Shown: positions 43,488 to 52,126, counted from the first letter of the stretch. The stretch is DNA of 64,000 nucleotides from JAWPMT01 sp965267435 (GCA_965267435.1 OZ253960.1:5456001-5520000); one strand, 5' to 3'. The notes: generated by a model from the sequence alone, not told the origin. Numbers and translations are program-made.

Positions 43488-44309
43488 ATGGCGGTTAAGA
43501 AATTAAAACCTACTACGCCTGGCCAACGATTTCGGATAGCTCCTGTCTTTGACAACGTAACCAAAGACAAACCGGAAAAATCGTTGCTCAAATCGCATAA
43601 AAGCAAGGGGGGTAGAAACAATCAGGGACGAATGACTGTCCGCAACGTTGGCGGTGGTCATAAGAAGAAGATGCGCGTGCTTGACTTCAAGCGCGACAAG
43701 GAAGGGGTACCAGCAACGGTACATTCCATCGAATACGATCCCGGACGAACTGCCCGTATTGCTTTGTTGCATTATGCCGATGGCGAGAAAAGATACATCC
43801 TGGCTCCCAATGGATTGGCAGTTGGTGCCAAACTGATCTCGGGGCCAAAAGCAGCACCAGAGGTGGGCAACTCACTTCCTCTGTCAGCGATTCCTATGGG
43901 TACCATCGTGCACAACATCGAGCTCAAGCCTGGTAAAGGGGGAGCGATCGCACGAAGCGCCGGATCCTATGCACAGCTTGTTGCCCGGGAAGGGAAGTAT
44001 GCCACGCTCAAATTGCCTTCAGGGGAAATGAGAATGGTGTTGGTTACTTGCTCTGCCACTATTGGCACAGTTGGTAATGGTGACCATATGAACGTTCGCC
44101 TGGGTAAGGCAGGACGTAATCGTTGGAAGGGCAAGCGTCCAAGGGTAAGAGGTGTAGCTATGAACCCTGTCGATCACCCGATGGGTGGTGGAGAAGGTCG
44201 TTCATCAGGAGGACACCCTCGTTCGCGAAATGGTCTCTACGCGAAAGGTAAGAAGACCAGAAAACCCAACAAGTATTCTGACAAACTGATTGTAAGCAAG
44301 AGGAAATAA
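43488..44309 (+). CDS. rplB: 50S ribosomal protein L2
   Basis: Needed for subunit association and peptidyl transfer. 273 residues with KSKGGRNNQGRMTVRNVGGG and, near the end, RGVAMNPVDHPMGGGEGRSS with the conserved His. TAA/ATG overlap with rpsS. Confidence 0.98.
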   Translation: MAVKKLKPTTPGQRFRIAPVFDNVTKDKPEKSLLKSHKSKGGRNNQGRMTVRNVGGGHKKKMRVLDFKRDKEGVPATVHSIEYDPGRTARIALLHYADGEKRYILAPNGLAVGAKLISGPKAAPEVGNSLPLSAIPMGTIVHNIELKPGKGGAIARSAGSYAQLVAREGKYATLKLPSGEMRMVLVTCSATIGTVGNGDHMNVRLGKAGRNRWKGKRPRVRGVAMNPVDHPMGGGEGRSSGGHPRSRNGLYAKGKKTRKPNKYSDKLIVSKRK

Positions 44310-44587
44310 TGGCTAGATCACTCAAGAAAGGACCGTACATCGATTTCAGGCTCGAGAACAAGATCGACGCCATGAATGACTCCGGCAAGAAATCAGTAAT
44401 TAAGACCTGGTCTAGAAGGTCTATGATTTCACCTGATTTCGTAGGTCACACCTTCGCCGTCCACAACGGAAATAAATTCATCCCTGTCTTCGTGACAGAG
44501 AACATGGTGGGCCACAAGCTCGGTGAATTTGCTCCTACAAGGAACTTCCGCGGTCACATTGCTAAAAAAGATAAAGGAAGACGATAA
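44309..44587 (+). CDS. rpsS: 30S ribosomal protein S19
   Basis: 30S head protein that contacts S13. 92 residues: MARSLKKGPYIDFRLENKI, KTWSRRSMISPDFVGHTFAV and HKLGEFAPTRNFRGH. Overlaps rplB and rplV by one base each. Confidence 0.98.
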   Translation: MARSLKKGPYIDFRLENKIDAMNDSGKKSVIKTWSRRSMISPDFVGHTFAVHNGNKFIPVFVTENMVGHKLGEFAPTRNFRGHIAKKDKGRR

Positions 44588-45072
44588 TGGCTGAAGGTAC
44601 AGAAAAGACGAAAGTGAAGAAGTCTGTCCGTATCCGGATGGAAAAAGAGGCCCGAGCTCAGTGGCAACAGGAAAATGCCGGCAAGCTTGGCCCAGCAAAG
44701 TCTTCCCTCAAGAACGTTCCTACTGCCCCTCGCAAGATGAGGTTGGTAGCGGATATGATCCGAGGACAGCGGGTGAGTGTAGCATTGAACATGCTTCGAT
44801 TCGATACCAAGCACGCTTCTAACACCATGGAGAAGTTGCTCCTGACTGCCATCTCTGACTGGCAGCAGAAGAATGAGGAAGTGAAGATCGAGGAGGCTGA
44901 TCTCTATATCAGGGAAGTCTTTGTAGATAGTGGTCGGATATTGAAGCGACTGCGTCCTGCCCCTCAAGGGCGAGCACATCGCATCAGAAAAAGATCGAAT
45001 CATATTACCATCGTGGTCGATGACTTCAACGCAGAGTCCGCTCCGGCCCAAAACGAAACTGAAAACGAATAA
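44587..45072 (+). CDS. rplV: 50S ribosomal protein L22, with N-terminal extension
   Basis: Lines the exit tunnel. The 161-residue chain is longer than E. coli L22 (110). The L22 core begins near residue 37 (LKNVPTAPRKMRLVADMIRG) and includes RLRPAPQGRAHRIRKRSNHI. A charged N-terminal extension of about 36 residues and a short acidic tail are added. Overlaps rpsS by one base. Confidence 0.97.
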   Translation: MAEGTEKTKVKKSVRIRMEKEARAQWQQENAGKLGPAKSSLKNVPTAPRKMRLVADMIRGQRVSVALNMLRFDTKHASNTMEKLLLTAISDWQQKNEEVKIEEADLYIREVFVDSGRILKRLRPAPQGRAHRIRKRSNHITIVVDDFNAESAPAQNETENE

Positions 45073-45078
45073 GACACA

Positions 45079-45813
45079 ATGGGACAGAAAGTAAATCCAG
45101 TAGGTCTTAGGTTAGGAATTGTCAAGGGTTGGGACTCCAACTGGTTTGGCGGTAAGGACTTCTCAGACAAGATCGTTGAGGATCACAAGATCCGAGAGTA
45201 TATCAAGGCACGTATCCCTAAAGGTGGCATCTCAAAGGTTGTCATCGAGCGCACGCTCAAAAGAATCACATTGACAATCCACACAGCTCGTCCAGGTGTA
45301 GTTATCGGTAAGGGCGGATCTGAAGTGGACAAGATCAAGGAAGAGCTTAAGAAGATCACAGGAAAAGACCTGCAGATCAATATTTTCGAAATCAAGCGAC
45401 CCGAGTTGGATGCAGTGCTTGTTGGCGAGTCCATCGCGCAGCAGCTGGCAGCTCGAATTTCTTATCGTCGTGCGATGAAGCAAGCCATCGCTTCAGCTAT
45501 GCGAGTCGGAGCACAAGGTATCAAGATCAAGTGTTCAGGTCGATTGGGTGGTGCGGAAATGGCCCGCTCGGAGCAGTACAAAGAAGGTCGAATTCCTCTC
45601 CACACACTCAGAGCTGATATCGATTACGCGATCTCAGAAGCTCAGACAGTGTATGGAAAGATCGGTATCAAAGTATGGATCTTCAAAGGTGAGATATTCG
45701 GCAAGCGAGATCTATCACCGAATGTGGGTATGAGCAACAACACCGGCGGAGCTGGTGGCGGCGGAGCTCGTCGTAGAAGACAAGACGGCGGTGGCCCGAA
45801 GAGAAAAAGGTAA
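45079..45813 (+). CDS. rpsC: 30S ribosomal protein S3
   Basis: At the mRNA entry site. 244 residues: MGQKVNPVGLRLGI, the KH domain ARPGVVIGKGGSEVDKIKEE, and KCSGRLGGAEMARSEQYKEG. A Gly/Arg-rich tail ends it. Confidence 0.98.
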   Translation: MGQKVNPVGLRLGIVKGWDSNWFGGKDFSDKIVEDHKIREYIKARIPKGGISKVVIERTLKRITLTIHTARPGVVIGKGGSEVDKIKEELKKITGKDLQINIFEIKRPELDAVLVGESIAQQLAARISYRRAMKQAIASAMRVGAQGIKIKCSGRLGGAEMARSEQYKEGRIPLHTLRADIDYAISEAQTVYGKIGIKVWIFKGEIFGKRDLSPNVGMSNNTGGAGGGGARRRRQDGGGPKRKR

Positions 45814-45838
45814 TTAAGGTTAAAAAGACACTTTAGAG

Positions 45839-46258
45839 ATGTTACAACCGAAAAGAACGAAATTTCGCAAGAAGCAAAAAGGCCGCGTTAAGGGCATTGC
45901 TCAGCGAGGACATATGATTGCCTTCGGCACCTTCGGAATCAAAGCGCTGGAACCAGGTTGGATCACAAGTCGCCAGATCGAGGCGGCTCGTATCGCCGTT
46001 ACGCGTTCCATGAAAAGGGAAGGACAAGTCTGGATCCGCATTTTTCCGGACAAGCCTGTAACTAAGAAGCCTGCTGAAGTACGAATGGGAAAAGGTAAGG
46101 GAGCACCTGAGTATTGGGTAGCGACCGTACGACCTGGAACCATCTTGTTTGAGTGTTCAGGTGTGAGCGAAGAACGAGCTCAGGAGGCGCTACGTTTGGC
46201 AGCGCAGAAATTGCCGATCAGAACCAAGTTTATTGTCAGGAGGGATTATCAAGGATGA
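45839..46258 (+). CDS. rplP: 50S ribosomal protein L16
   Basis: Helps place tRNA in the A site. 139 residues: MLQPKRTKFRKKQKGRVKGI, GEGxx-equivalent FPDKPVTKKPAEVRMGKGKG, and EYWVATVRPG. Its TGA overlaps the rpmC ATG (ATGA). Confidence 0.98.
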   Translation: MLQPKRTKFRKKQKGRVKGIAQRGHMIAFGTFGIKALEPGWITSRQIEAARIAVTRSMKREGQVWIRIFPDKPVTKKPAEVRMGKGKGAPEYWVATVRPGTILFECSGVSEERAQEALRLAAQKLPIRTKFIVRRDYQG

Positions 46259-46446
46259 AAAATTCTGAAATCAGAGGTCTGACCCTGGATGAGCTCCAGA
46301 GCAAGCTCGCCGTCGAGAAGGAAAACTACGGTAAGTTGAAATTCGCGCACGCGATCACTCCCATCGAGAATCCTATGAAGATTCGGGAGTCTCGCAGATT
46401 CATTGCCCGGCTGGAAACTGAGCTTACGAAAAAGAAAAATCAATAA
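46255..46446 (+). CDS. rpmC: 50S ribosomal protein L29
   Basis: Tunnel-exit protein, 63 residues: MKNSEIRGLTLDELQSKLAV, a two-helix fold ending with ESRRFIARLETELTKKK. The ATG at 46255 overlaps the rplP stop. Confidence 0.96.
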   Translation: MKNSEIRGLTLDELQSKLAVEKENYGKLKFAHAITPIENPMKIRESRRFIARLETELTKKKNQ

Positions 46447-46457
46447 CCCGACTATTG

Positions 46458-46712
46458 ATGGAAAGAAACTTAAGAAAAGAGCGTATCGGTCAGGTGGTCA
46501 GCAACAAAATGCAGAAGACCATCACTGTCACAGTGAGTCGAAGAGAGAAGCACCCCATCTATGGCAAGTTTATCTCGAAGACTTCTAAGCTCACGGCGCA
46601 CGATGAGAAGAATGAGTGCAACATCGGCGATACTGTACGATTGATGGAAACCCGACCCCTCAGCAAAAACAAGCGGTGGAGACTGGTCGAAATTATTGAA
46701 AGGGCGAAGTAA
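46458..46712 (+). CDS. rpsQ: 30S ribosomal protein S17
   Basis: Early 16S-binding protein with an OB fold. 84 residues from the ATG at 46458: MERNLRKERIGQVVSNKMQK, HDEKNECNIGDTVRLMETRP. Overlaps rplN by one base. Confidence 0.97.
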   Translation: MERNLRKERIGQVVSNKMQKTITVTVSRREKHPIYGKFISKTSKLTAHDEKNECNIGDTVRLMETRPLSKNKRWRLVEIIERAK

Positions 46713-47080
46713 TGATACAGCAGGAATCAAGATTGAGTGTAGCGGACAATAGTGGAGCCAAGGAAGTGCTCTGCATCCGTGTTCTTGGTGGTACAAAGAA
46801 GCGTTACGCTTCTATTGGTGATACCATCGTTGTGTCAGTGAAATCAGCCACCTCATCGAGTGCAGTGAAGAAAGGCACCGTATCAAAAGCTGTCGTTGTT
46901 CGGACGAAGAAGGAGATCCGACGAAAAGATGGATCATACATCAGGTTCGATGACAACGCGGCAGTACTGCTCAGTGCCAACAACGAACCACGGGGTACCA
47001 GGATCTTCGGACCAGTCGCTCGTGAGTTGAGGGAGAAGCAGTTCATGAAAATCGTTTCACTAGCCCCTGAAGTTCTCTAG
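46712..47080 (+). CDS. rplN: 50S ribosomal protein L14
   Basis: At the subunit interface, the target of RsfS (encoded at 14023-14403). 122 residues: MIQQESRLSVADNSGAKEVL, GDTIVVSVKSA, RGTRIFGPVARELREK. Confidence 0.98.
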   Translation: MIQQESRLSVADNSGAKEVLCIRVLGGTKKRYASIGDTIVVSVKSATSSSAVKKGTVSKAVVVRTKKEIRRKDGSYIRFDDNAAVLLSANNEPRGTRIFGPVARELREKQFMKIVSLAPEVL

Positions 47081-47082
47081 AG

Positions 47083-47406
47083 ATGGCAACACCTAAGATA
47101 CATATAAAGAAAGGCGACACTGTAAAAGTGATCGCCGGCAATGACAAGGGTAAGACTGGCAAGGTACTGGAAGTGCACCGTCAGAAGTATCGCGCAGTTG
47201 TCCAGGGCGTAGGGATGGTAACCAAGCATGTGAAGCCCTCTGCGACCAACCCCCAAGGAGGTATTGAAAATACTGAAGCTGCTGTTCACATTAGCAACTT
47301 GATGGTGATAGATCCTTCATCAGGCGATGCGACACGCATCGGCCGAAAGGCCAATGACGAAGGCAAGCTGCAGCGTTATTCGAAAAAATCAGGAGAATTT
47401 ATCTAA
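47083..47406 (+). CDS. rplX: 50S ribosomal protein L24
   Basis: Initiates 50S assembly. 107 residues with a KOW motif (IKKGDTVKVIAGNDKGKTGK) and KHVKPSATNPQGGI. Two bases after rplN, three before rplE. Confidence 0.97.
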   Translation: MATPKIHIKKGDTVKVIAGNDKGKTGKVLEVHRQKYRAVVQGVGMVTKHVKPSATNPQGGIENTEAAVHISNLMVIDPSSGDATRIGRKANDEGKLQRYSKKSGEFI

Positions 47407-47409
47407 GCC

Positions 47410-47964
47410 ATGGCAAATCCTAGATTGAAAGACAAGTACCTGCAAGAGATAGTACCCGCTTTGAAAGAGAAGTTTCAATACAAGTCGGTCATGCAGGTGC
47501 CAAAGATCAGCAAGATTGCGATCAACAAAGGTATTGGCGCTGCAGTGGCGGACAAGAAGCTGATCGATGTGGGAGTGGAGGAATTGACCCTCATTACTGG
47601 TCAGAAGGCGGTGCAGACCATAGCAAAGAAGTCTGTATCCAACTTTAAACTTCGTGAAGGAATGCCTATCGGAGCGAGGGTGACATTGAGAGGCGATAGG
47701 ATGTACGAATTCCTGGATCGATTGATGACAGTGGCACTACCTCGGGTACGTGACTTCCGTGGCATCAAAGAGAAAGGTTTCGATGGTCGTGGCAACTACA
47801 CCTTAGGTGTGGAAGAGCAGATCATCTTCCCAGAGATCAGTATTGACAAAGTCAACAAGATCTCCGGAATGGATATCACTTTCGTGACAACGGCAGATTC
47901 GGATGAAGAAAGCCTCGCGCTACTTCGTGCATTCGGAATGCCTTTCAAGAACAGAGAAAACTAA
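47410..47964 (+). CDS. rplE: 50S ribosomal protein L5
   Basis: Binds 5S rRNA and forms an inter-subunit bridge. 184 residues: VPKISKIAINKGIGAAVADK, KFKLREGMPIGARVTLRGDR (as SNFKLREGMPIG), RDFRGIKEKGFDGRGNYTLG. Confidence 0.98.
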   Translation: MANPRLKDKYLQEIVPALKEKFQYKSVMQVPKISKIAINKGIGAAVADKKLIDVGVEELTLITGQKAVQTIAKKSVSNFKLREGMPIGARVTLRGDRMYEFLDRLMTVALPRVRDFRGIKEKGFDGRGNYTLGVEEQIIFPEISIDKVNKISGMDITFVTTADSDEESLALLRAFGMPFKNREN

Positions 47965-47972
47965 TCGCAACG

Positions 47973-48242
47973 ATGGCGAGAGAATCAATAAAGGCAAGAG
48001 AAAGAAAAAGAGAGAAACTAGTCGCACGTTACGCGGAGAAGAGAAAAGCTTTGAAAGAAGCCGGAGACTATGTCGGCCTGGACAAGCTTCCTAAGAACTC
48101 TTCACGTGTGCGTCTGCACAACCGATGCAAGCTGACTGGCAGACCTAAAGGATACATGAGAAAGTTTGGTATTTCTCGTGTGACTTTCAGGGAAATGGCC
48201 TCAGAAGGCAAGATACCGGGAGTGACCAAAGCGAGCTGGTAA
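47973..48242 (+). CDS. rpsN: 30S ribosomal protein S14, zinc-free form
   Basis: 30S head protein. 89 residues: MARESIKARERKREKLVARY, then RVRLHNRCKLTGRPKGYMRK and FGISRVTFREMASEGKIPGV. There is one Cys only and no CxxC pairs, so this is the zinc-independent type. Confidence 0.97.
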   Translation: MARESIKARERKREKLVARYAEKRKALKEAGDYVGLDKLPKNSSRVRLHNRCKLTGRPKGYMRKFGISRVTFREMASEGKIPGVTKASW

Positions 48243-48257
48243 AGAATCATATTTTTC

Positions 48258-48288
48258 TTTCTATTACAAGGGACAATAACTAACTTTG
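48258..48288 (+). promoter_or_regulatory. Internal promoter before rpsH
   Basis: TTTC (48258-48261; one mismatch to TTTG), 19 bases, TAACTTTG (48281-48288), followed by CACCCCTTTTTG. It lies in the 79-base gap between rpsN and rpsH, the only large gap in the spc genes. Confidence 0.65.
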
Positions 48289-48289
48289 C

Positions 48290-48306
48290 ACCCCTTTTTG
48301 AGGGGT
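48290..48306 (+). promoter_or_regulatory. Hairpin at the 5' end of the rpsH leader
   Basis: ACCCCT/AGGGGT with loop TTTTG directly after the -7 element, 16 bases before the rpsH ATG. It may shield the message end or serve in control; no T-run follows, so it is not a terminator. Confidence 0.45.
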
Positions 48307-48321
48307 CGAAAAAATTTACTT

Positions 48322-48720
48322 ATGGTAACAGATCCTATAGGTGATTATTTAACAAGGATTCGCAACGCGATAAAAGCTAACCATCGCGTAGTCGAGATCC
48401 CTGCGTCCAATTTGAAGAGAGAGGTCACTCGGGTTCTTCATGAGAAAGGATTCATCCAAAACTATAAAGTGGAGGAGGACAGTAAGCAAGGGATCATCAA
48501 GATCGCTCTGCGCTACAATCCGAGGACCAAAGTGTCTGCCATTTCAAAGTTGGAGCGAGTGAGCACACCGGGTCTCCGCAAGTACACTGGCGTCAATGAC
48601 ATTCCGCGTGTATTGAATGGTTTAGGAATAGCCATCATGTCGACCTCGAAAGGAGTTTTGTCCGACAAGGAAGCGAGAAGAGAGCAAATCGGAGGAGAAG
48701 TCCTCTGCTATGTATATTAA
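48322..48720 (+). CDS. rpsH: 30S ribosomal protein S8
   Basis: Central 16S-binding protein; in E. coli also the spc operon repressor. 132 residues from the ATG at 48322 (MVTDPIGDYLTRIRNAIKAN), with STPGLRKYTGVNDIPRVLNG and GVLSDKEARREQIGGEVLCY. Confidence 0.98.
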   Translation: MVTDPIGDYLTRIRNAIKANHRVVEIPASNLKREVTRVLHEKGFIQNYKVEEDSKQGIIKIALRYNPRTKVSAISKLERVSTPGLRKYTGVNDIPRVLNGLGIAIMSTSKGVLSDKEARREQIGGEVLCYVY

Positions 48721-48729
48721 AAGAGAGTC

Positions 48730-49281
48730 ATGTCACGAATAGGAAATGCACCCATCGTTATCCCAAGTGGCGTCACCGTTGACGTGAAGGGGGGATCTGT
48801 GAATGTGAAAGGCCCTAAGGGAGAGCTTTCGCAGCACATCGGCACAGACATCACTGCAAAAGTGGACGATGGTCAGGTTGTCGTCGAAAGACCAACTGAG
48901 CAGAAGAGGCATAAAGCCCTTCATGGACTTTACAGATCGCTGATCAACAACATGGTGGTTGGCGTCAATGAAGGATACAAGCTCGAGTTAGAACTAGTGG
49001 GTGTTGGATACAAGGCCTCAGTGCAGGGGAATGTTCTGGAGCTTAACCTGGGATACTCTCACAATATCTACCTGGCAATTCCTGCAGAAGTGAAGGTGGT
49101 AGCTGAGACTCAGAAGGGTAAGAACCCAAAAGTGACATTGGAAGGAGTGGACAAGCAATTGGTCGGCCAGGTGGCGGCAAAAGTTCGCTCGCTACGAAAG
49201 GTTGAGCCTTACAAAGGCAAGGGTATTCGCTTTGTTGGTGAGAATGTTAGAAGAAAAGCAGGTAAGACTGCTGCTAAATAA
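48730..49281 (+). CDS. rplF: 50S ribosomal protein L6
   Basis: Near the sarcin-ricin loop and factor-binding site. 183 residues: MSRIGNAPIVIPSGVTVDVK, LVGVGYKASVQGNVLELNLG, EPYKGKGIRFVGENVRRKAG. Two duplicated L6 folds. Confidence 0.98.
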   Translation: MSRIGNAPIVIPSGVTVDVKGGSVNVKGPKGELSQHIGTDITAKVDDGQVVVERPTEQKRHKALHGLYRSLINNMVVGVNEGYKLELELVGVGYKASVQGNVLELNLGYSHNIYLAIPAEVKVVAETQKGKNPKVTLEGVDKQLVGQVAAKVRSLRKVEPYKGKGIRFVGENVRRKAGKTAAK

Positions 49282-49293
49282 ATTTGGATAGCG

Positions 49294-49641
49294 ATGGCCA
49301 TCAGTAAAACAGCGCGCAGACTACGGATCAGACGAGGTATCAGAAGGAAGATCTCTGGTACGACAGATATTCCAAGGGTCTCTGTATTTCGTAGCAACAA
49401 GGGGATCTACGCTCAGGTGATCGATGACATCAAAGGAGTAACCCTTATCTCCGCTTCATCGGCGGAAATGGGCAAGAAGGCGGTAAACGTCGACATCTCA
49501 AAGGAGGTCGGAAAATTGCTCGCTCAGAAGGCGAAAGATAACGGCATCGAGAAGGTGGTATTCGATCGAAGCGGCTACGCCTACCATGGCAATGTAAAAG
49601 CTATGGCTGAAGGTGCGCGAGAAGGAGGATTAAAGTTTTAA
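49294..49641 (+). CDS. rplR: 50S ribosomal protein L18
   Basis: 5S rRNA-binding protein. 115 residues: RRLRIRRGIRRKISGTTDIP, PRVSVFRSNKGIYAQVIDDI, KVVFDRSGYAYHGNVKAMAE. Confidence 0.97.
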   Translation: MAISKTARRLRIRRGIRRKISGTTDIPRVSVFRSNKGIYAQVIDDIKGVTLISASSAEMGKKAVNVDISKEVGKLLAQKAKDNGIEKVVFDRSGYAYHGNVKAMAEGAREGGLKF

Positions 49642-49652
49642 AGATATAGTTT

Positions 49653-50171
49653 ATGTCACAGAGCAACATTAAAGCGGTTAAAGCCAGCGAGATCGATCTC
49701 AAAGAGCGTGTCGTTGCCATCAAGCGTGTCGCGAAAGTGGTGAAAGGTGGTCGACGCTTCAGTTTCTCGGCGATCGTTGTCGTAGGGGATGGCCACGGTG
49801 TTGTCGGATATGGATTGGGTAAAGCCAATGAAGTCACTGATGCCATTACCAAGGGCATCGACGATGCCAAGAAGAATCTGGTCCGAGTGCCAGTTTTGAA
49901 AGGAACTGTTCCTCACGAAGCCATCGGTAAGTATGGTGGAGGTTTGGTCCTTCTAAAGCCAGCATCTGCGGGTACAGGAGTTATTGCCGGTGGTGCGATG
50001 CGAGCGGTATTGGAAAGTGCCGGCATCCACGACGTACTGGCCAAGTCCAAGGGTTCTTCTAATCCTCACAACGTGGTGAAAGCGACCTTCGACGCTCTCA
50101 ACAAAATGAGAGATCCATGGTCTGTGGCAAAGCAGCGGGGAGTTACACTGGATAAAGTTTTTAACGGCTAA
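49653..50171 (+). CDS. rpsE: 30S ribosomal protein S5
   Basis: Fidelity and mRNA-helicase protein of the 30S shoulder. 172 residues: KERVVAIKRVAKVVKGGRRF, GDGHGVVGYGLGKANEV, LKPASAGTGVIAGGAMRAVL. Confidence 0.98.
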   Translation: MSQSNIKAVKASEIDLKERVVAIKRVAKVVKGGRRFSFSAIVVVGDGHGVVGYGLGKANEVTDAITKGIDDAKKNLVRVPVLKGTVPHEAIGKYGGGLVLLKPASAGTGVIAGGAMRAVLESAGIHDVLAKSKGSSNPHNVVKATFDALNKMRDPWSVAKQRGVTLDKVFNG

Positions 50172-50174
50172 GTC

Positions 50175-50360
50175 ATGGCAAGAGTAGCAATTACCCAGGT
50201 AAGGAGCCTGATCAAGAGGCCTGAGCGACAGCGAAGAACGATGCAAGCCCTGGGTCTAAAGAAAATCAATCATACGGTTGAGAAGGATCTCAATCCTCAG
50301 ATCGAGGGGATGATCAATGCCGTGTCTCATTTGGTAGAAGTAAAAGAACTGAAGAAATGA
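50175..50360 (+). CDS. rpmD: 50S ribosomal protein L30
   Basis: 61 residues: MARVAITQVRSLIKRPERQR and ALGLKKINHTVEKDLNPQIE. Its end overlaps rplO by four bases. Confidence 0.96.
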   Translation: MARVAITQVRSLIKRPERQRRTMQALGLKKINHTVEKDLNPQIEGMINAVSHLVEVKELKK

Positions 50361-50806
50361 AACTTGAGTCACTAAAGCCGGCAGCAGGTGCTGTAAAAAA
50401 GAAGAAGAGAATTGGCCGAGGTCAGGGCTCTGGCCGAGGTGGTACTTCTACCCGAGGTCACAAGGGGGCACAGTCGAGGTCAGGTTATTCGAGAAAGTCG
50501 GGTTTCGAGGGTGGACAGATGCCATTGCAGCGTCGTGTACCTAAGTTCGGCTTCAAGAACAACAACAAGATTGTCATGAAGCCCATCAACCTGGATGTAC
50601 TCCAGCAACTGAGCGAAGACAAGAAGTTGACCGAGATCACTACTCAGGTATTGAAAGAGAATGGACTAGCTGGTAAGGATGATGTGATAAAGATTCTTGG
50701 TAGAGGTGAGTTGACGGCAGCGTTGACTATCACTGCTCACAAGTTTTCTGAGTCTGCAAAAGAGGCCGTAGAAAAGGCCGGTGGATCCATTACAGTAGAA
50801 GAATAG
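50357..50806 (+). CDS. rplO: 50S ribosomal protein L15
   Basis: Late 50S assembly protein. 149 residues: LKPAAGAVKKKKRIGRGQGS, GRGGTSTRGHKGAQSRSGYS, GFEGGQMPLQRRVPKFGFKN. The ATG overlaps the rpmD stop (ATGA); secY follows without a gap. Confidence 0.97.
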   Translation: MKLESLKPAAGAVKKKKRIGRGQGSGRGGTSTRGHKGAQSRSGYSRKSGFEGGQMPLQRRVPKFGFKNNNKIVMKPINLDVLQQLSEDKKLTEITTQVLKENGLAGKDDVIKILGRGELTAALTITAHKFSESAKEAVEKAGGSITVEE

Positions 50807-52126
50807 ATGAATAAGTTTATACAGACCATAAAGAACATCTTCGCGATTGAAGAGCTGAAGACGAGAATCCTAAATACCCTAGGGTTCCTTGTCATTTTTA
50901 GACTAGGCTCGTTCGTGACTTTGCCAGGAGTGGATTCTTCCAAGCTCGCCGGAAGTGCGGAGGGCATATTTGGATTCCTGGATGCGTTTCTTGGCGGTGC
51001 CTTCCTGAAGGCCTCCGTGTTTGGTCTGGGTATTATGCCGTATATCTCCGCTTCCATCGTCATTCAGTTGATGACGGTTGCTGTGCCTGCGTTCCAGAAG
51101 ATGCAGAAAGAAGGGGATAGCGGTAGAAAGAAAATCAATCAGATCACCCGGGTACTGACTATTTTCATATGTCTTGCCCAGTCTGCAGGGTATGTCTCCG
51201 CGACGATTCCTGCTGAAGCTATAGTCTTGAGCAACGCCACCTTCTTCAGGATCTCATCGATGATCATCCTGACAAGTGGCACTGTTTTCTGCATGTGGTT
51301 GGGTGAGAAGATCACTGACAAGGGCATTGGAAATGGTATTTCCATGCTTATCATGATCGGTATCATTTCGAGATTCCCGGCGTCTATCATCGCTGAGGCA
51401 GTTTCTCGAGGACTCGGTCAGGCATTGATCTTCCTTATTGAGATGATTGCACTGTTCTTCGTAGTCTTGGTCACCGTGGCGCTGACACAGGCGATTCGAA
51501 GGATTCCGGTACAATACGCCAAGCAGGTGGTTGGCAATAAGGTCTACGGAGGTCAGCGGCAGTACATCCCGTTGAAGCTTAACTCAGCTGGAGTAATGCC
51601 GATCATCTTCGCTCAGTCACTGATGTTCTTGCCTTCTTTGGTGGCAGGATTCTGGGCAGAAGAGAACGATACAGCACAGTATGTTGCTACGACGTTCTCA
51701 CAGTTTGAGACCTGGGAATACAATACACTATTTGCGATACTCATCATACTCTTCACCTTCTTCTACACGGCTATCACAATCAACCCGAGTCAGATAGCGG
51801 ATGACATGAAAAGGAACGGTGGATTCATACCCGGGGTGAAACCGGGAAAACAGACTTCGGAATTCATCGACAACGTGCTTTCTAAGATCACATTGCCAGG
51901 TTCACTGTTCTTGGCCTTGATCGCCATCTTGCCAGCATTTGCCATACTGGCAGGAGTGAACAGAGGTTTCGCTCAGTTCTATGGAGGCACATCACTGCTT
52001 ATCATGGTAGGTGTCATTCTAGATACGCTACAGCAAATCGAGAGCTATCTACTTATGAGGCACTACGAGGGTATGATGAAGTCAGGTAAGATAAAAGGTC
52101 GTTCACAAAACCAGGCGGTGGCATAA
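50807..52126 (+). CDS. secY: Preprotein translocase subunit SecY
   Basis: Channel subunit of the Sec translocon, 439 residues, about ten membrane helices. The plug/first-helix area has LGFLVIFRLGSFVTLPGVDS, helix 2 GIMPYISASIVIQLMTVAVP, and the cytoplasmic loops QYAKQVVGNKVYGGQRQYIP and FNPSQ-equivalent TINPSQIADDMKRNGGFIPG. Its stop overlaps infA; the methionine aminopeptidase gene often found between them is missing. Confidence 0.98.
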   Translation: MNKFIQTIKNIFAIEELKTRILNTLGFLVIFRLGSFVTLPGVDSSKLAGSAEGIFGFLDAFLGGAFLKASVFGLGIMPYISASIVIQLMTVAVPAFQKMQKEGDSGRKKINQITRVLTIFICLAQSAGYVSATIPAEAIVLSNATFFRISSMIILTSGTVFCMWLGEKITDKGIGNGISMLIMIGIISRFPASIIAEAVSRGLGQALIFLIEMIALFFVVLVTVALTQAIRRIPVQYAKQVVGNKVYGGQRQYIPLKLNSAGVMPIIFAQSLMFLPSLVAGFWAEENDTAQYVATTFSQFETWEYNTLFAILIILFTFFYTAITINPSQIADDMKRNGGFIPGVKPGKQTSEFIDNVLSKITLPGSLFLALIAILPAFAILAGVNRGFAQFYGGTSLLIMVGVILDTLQQIESYLLMRHYEGMMKSGKIKGRSQNQAVA

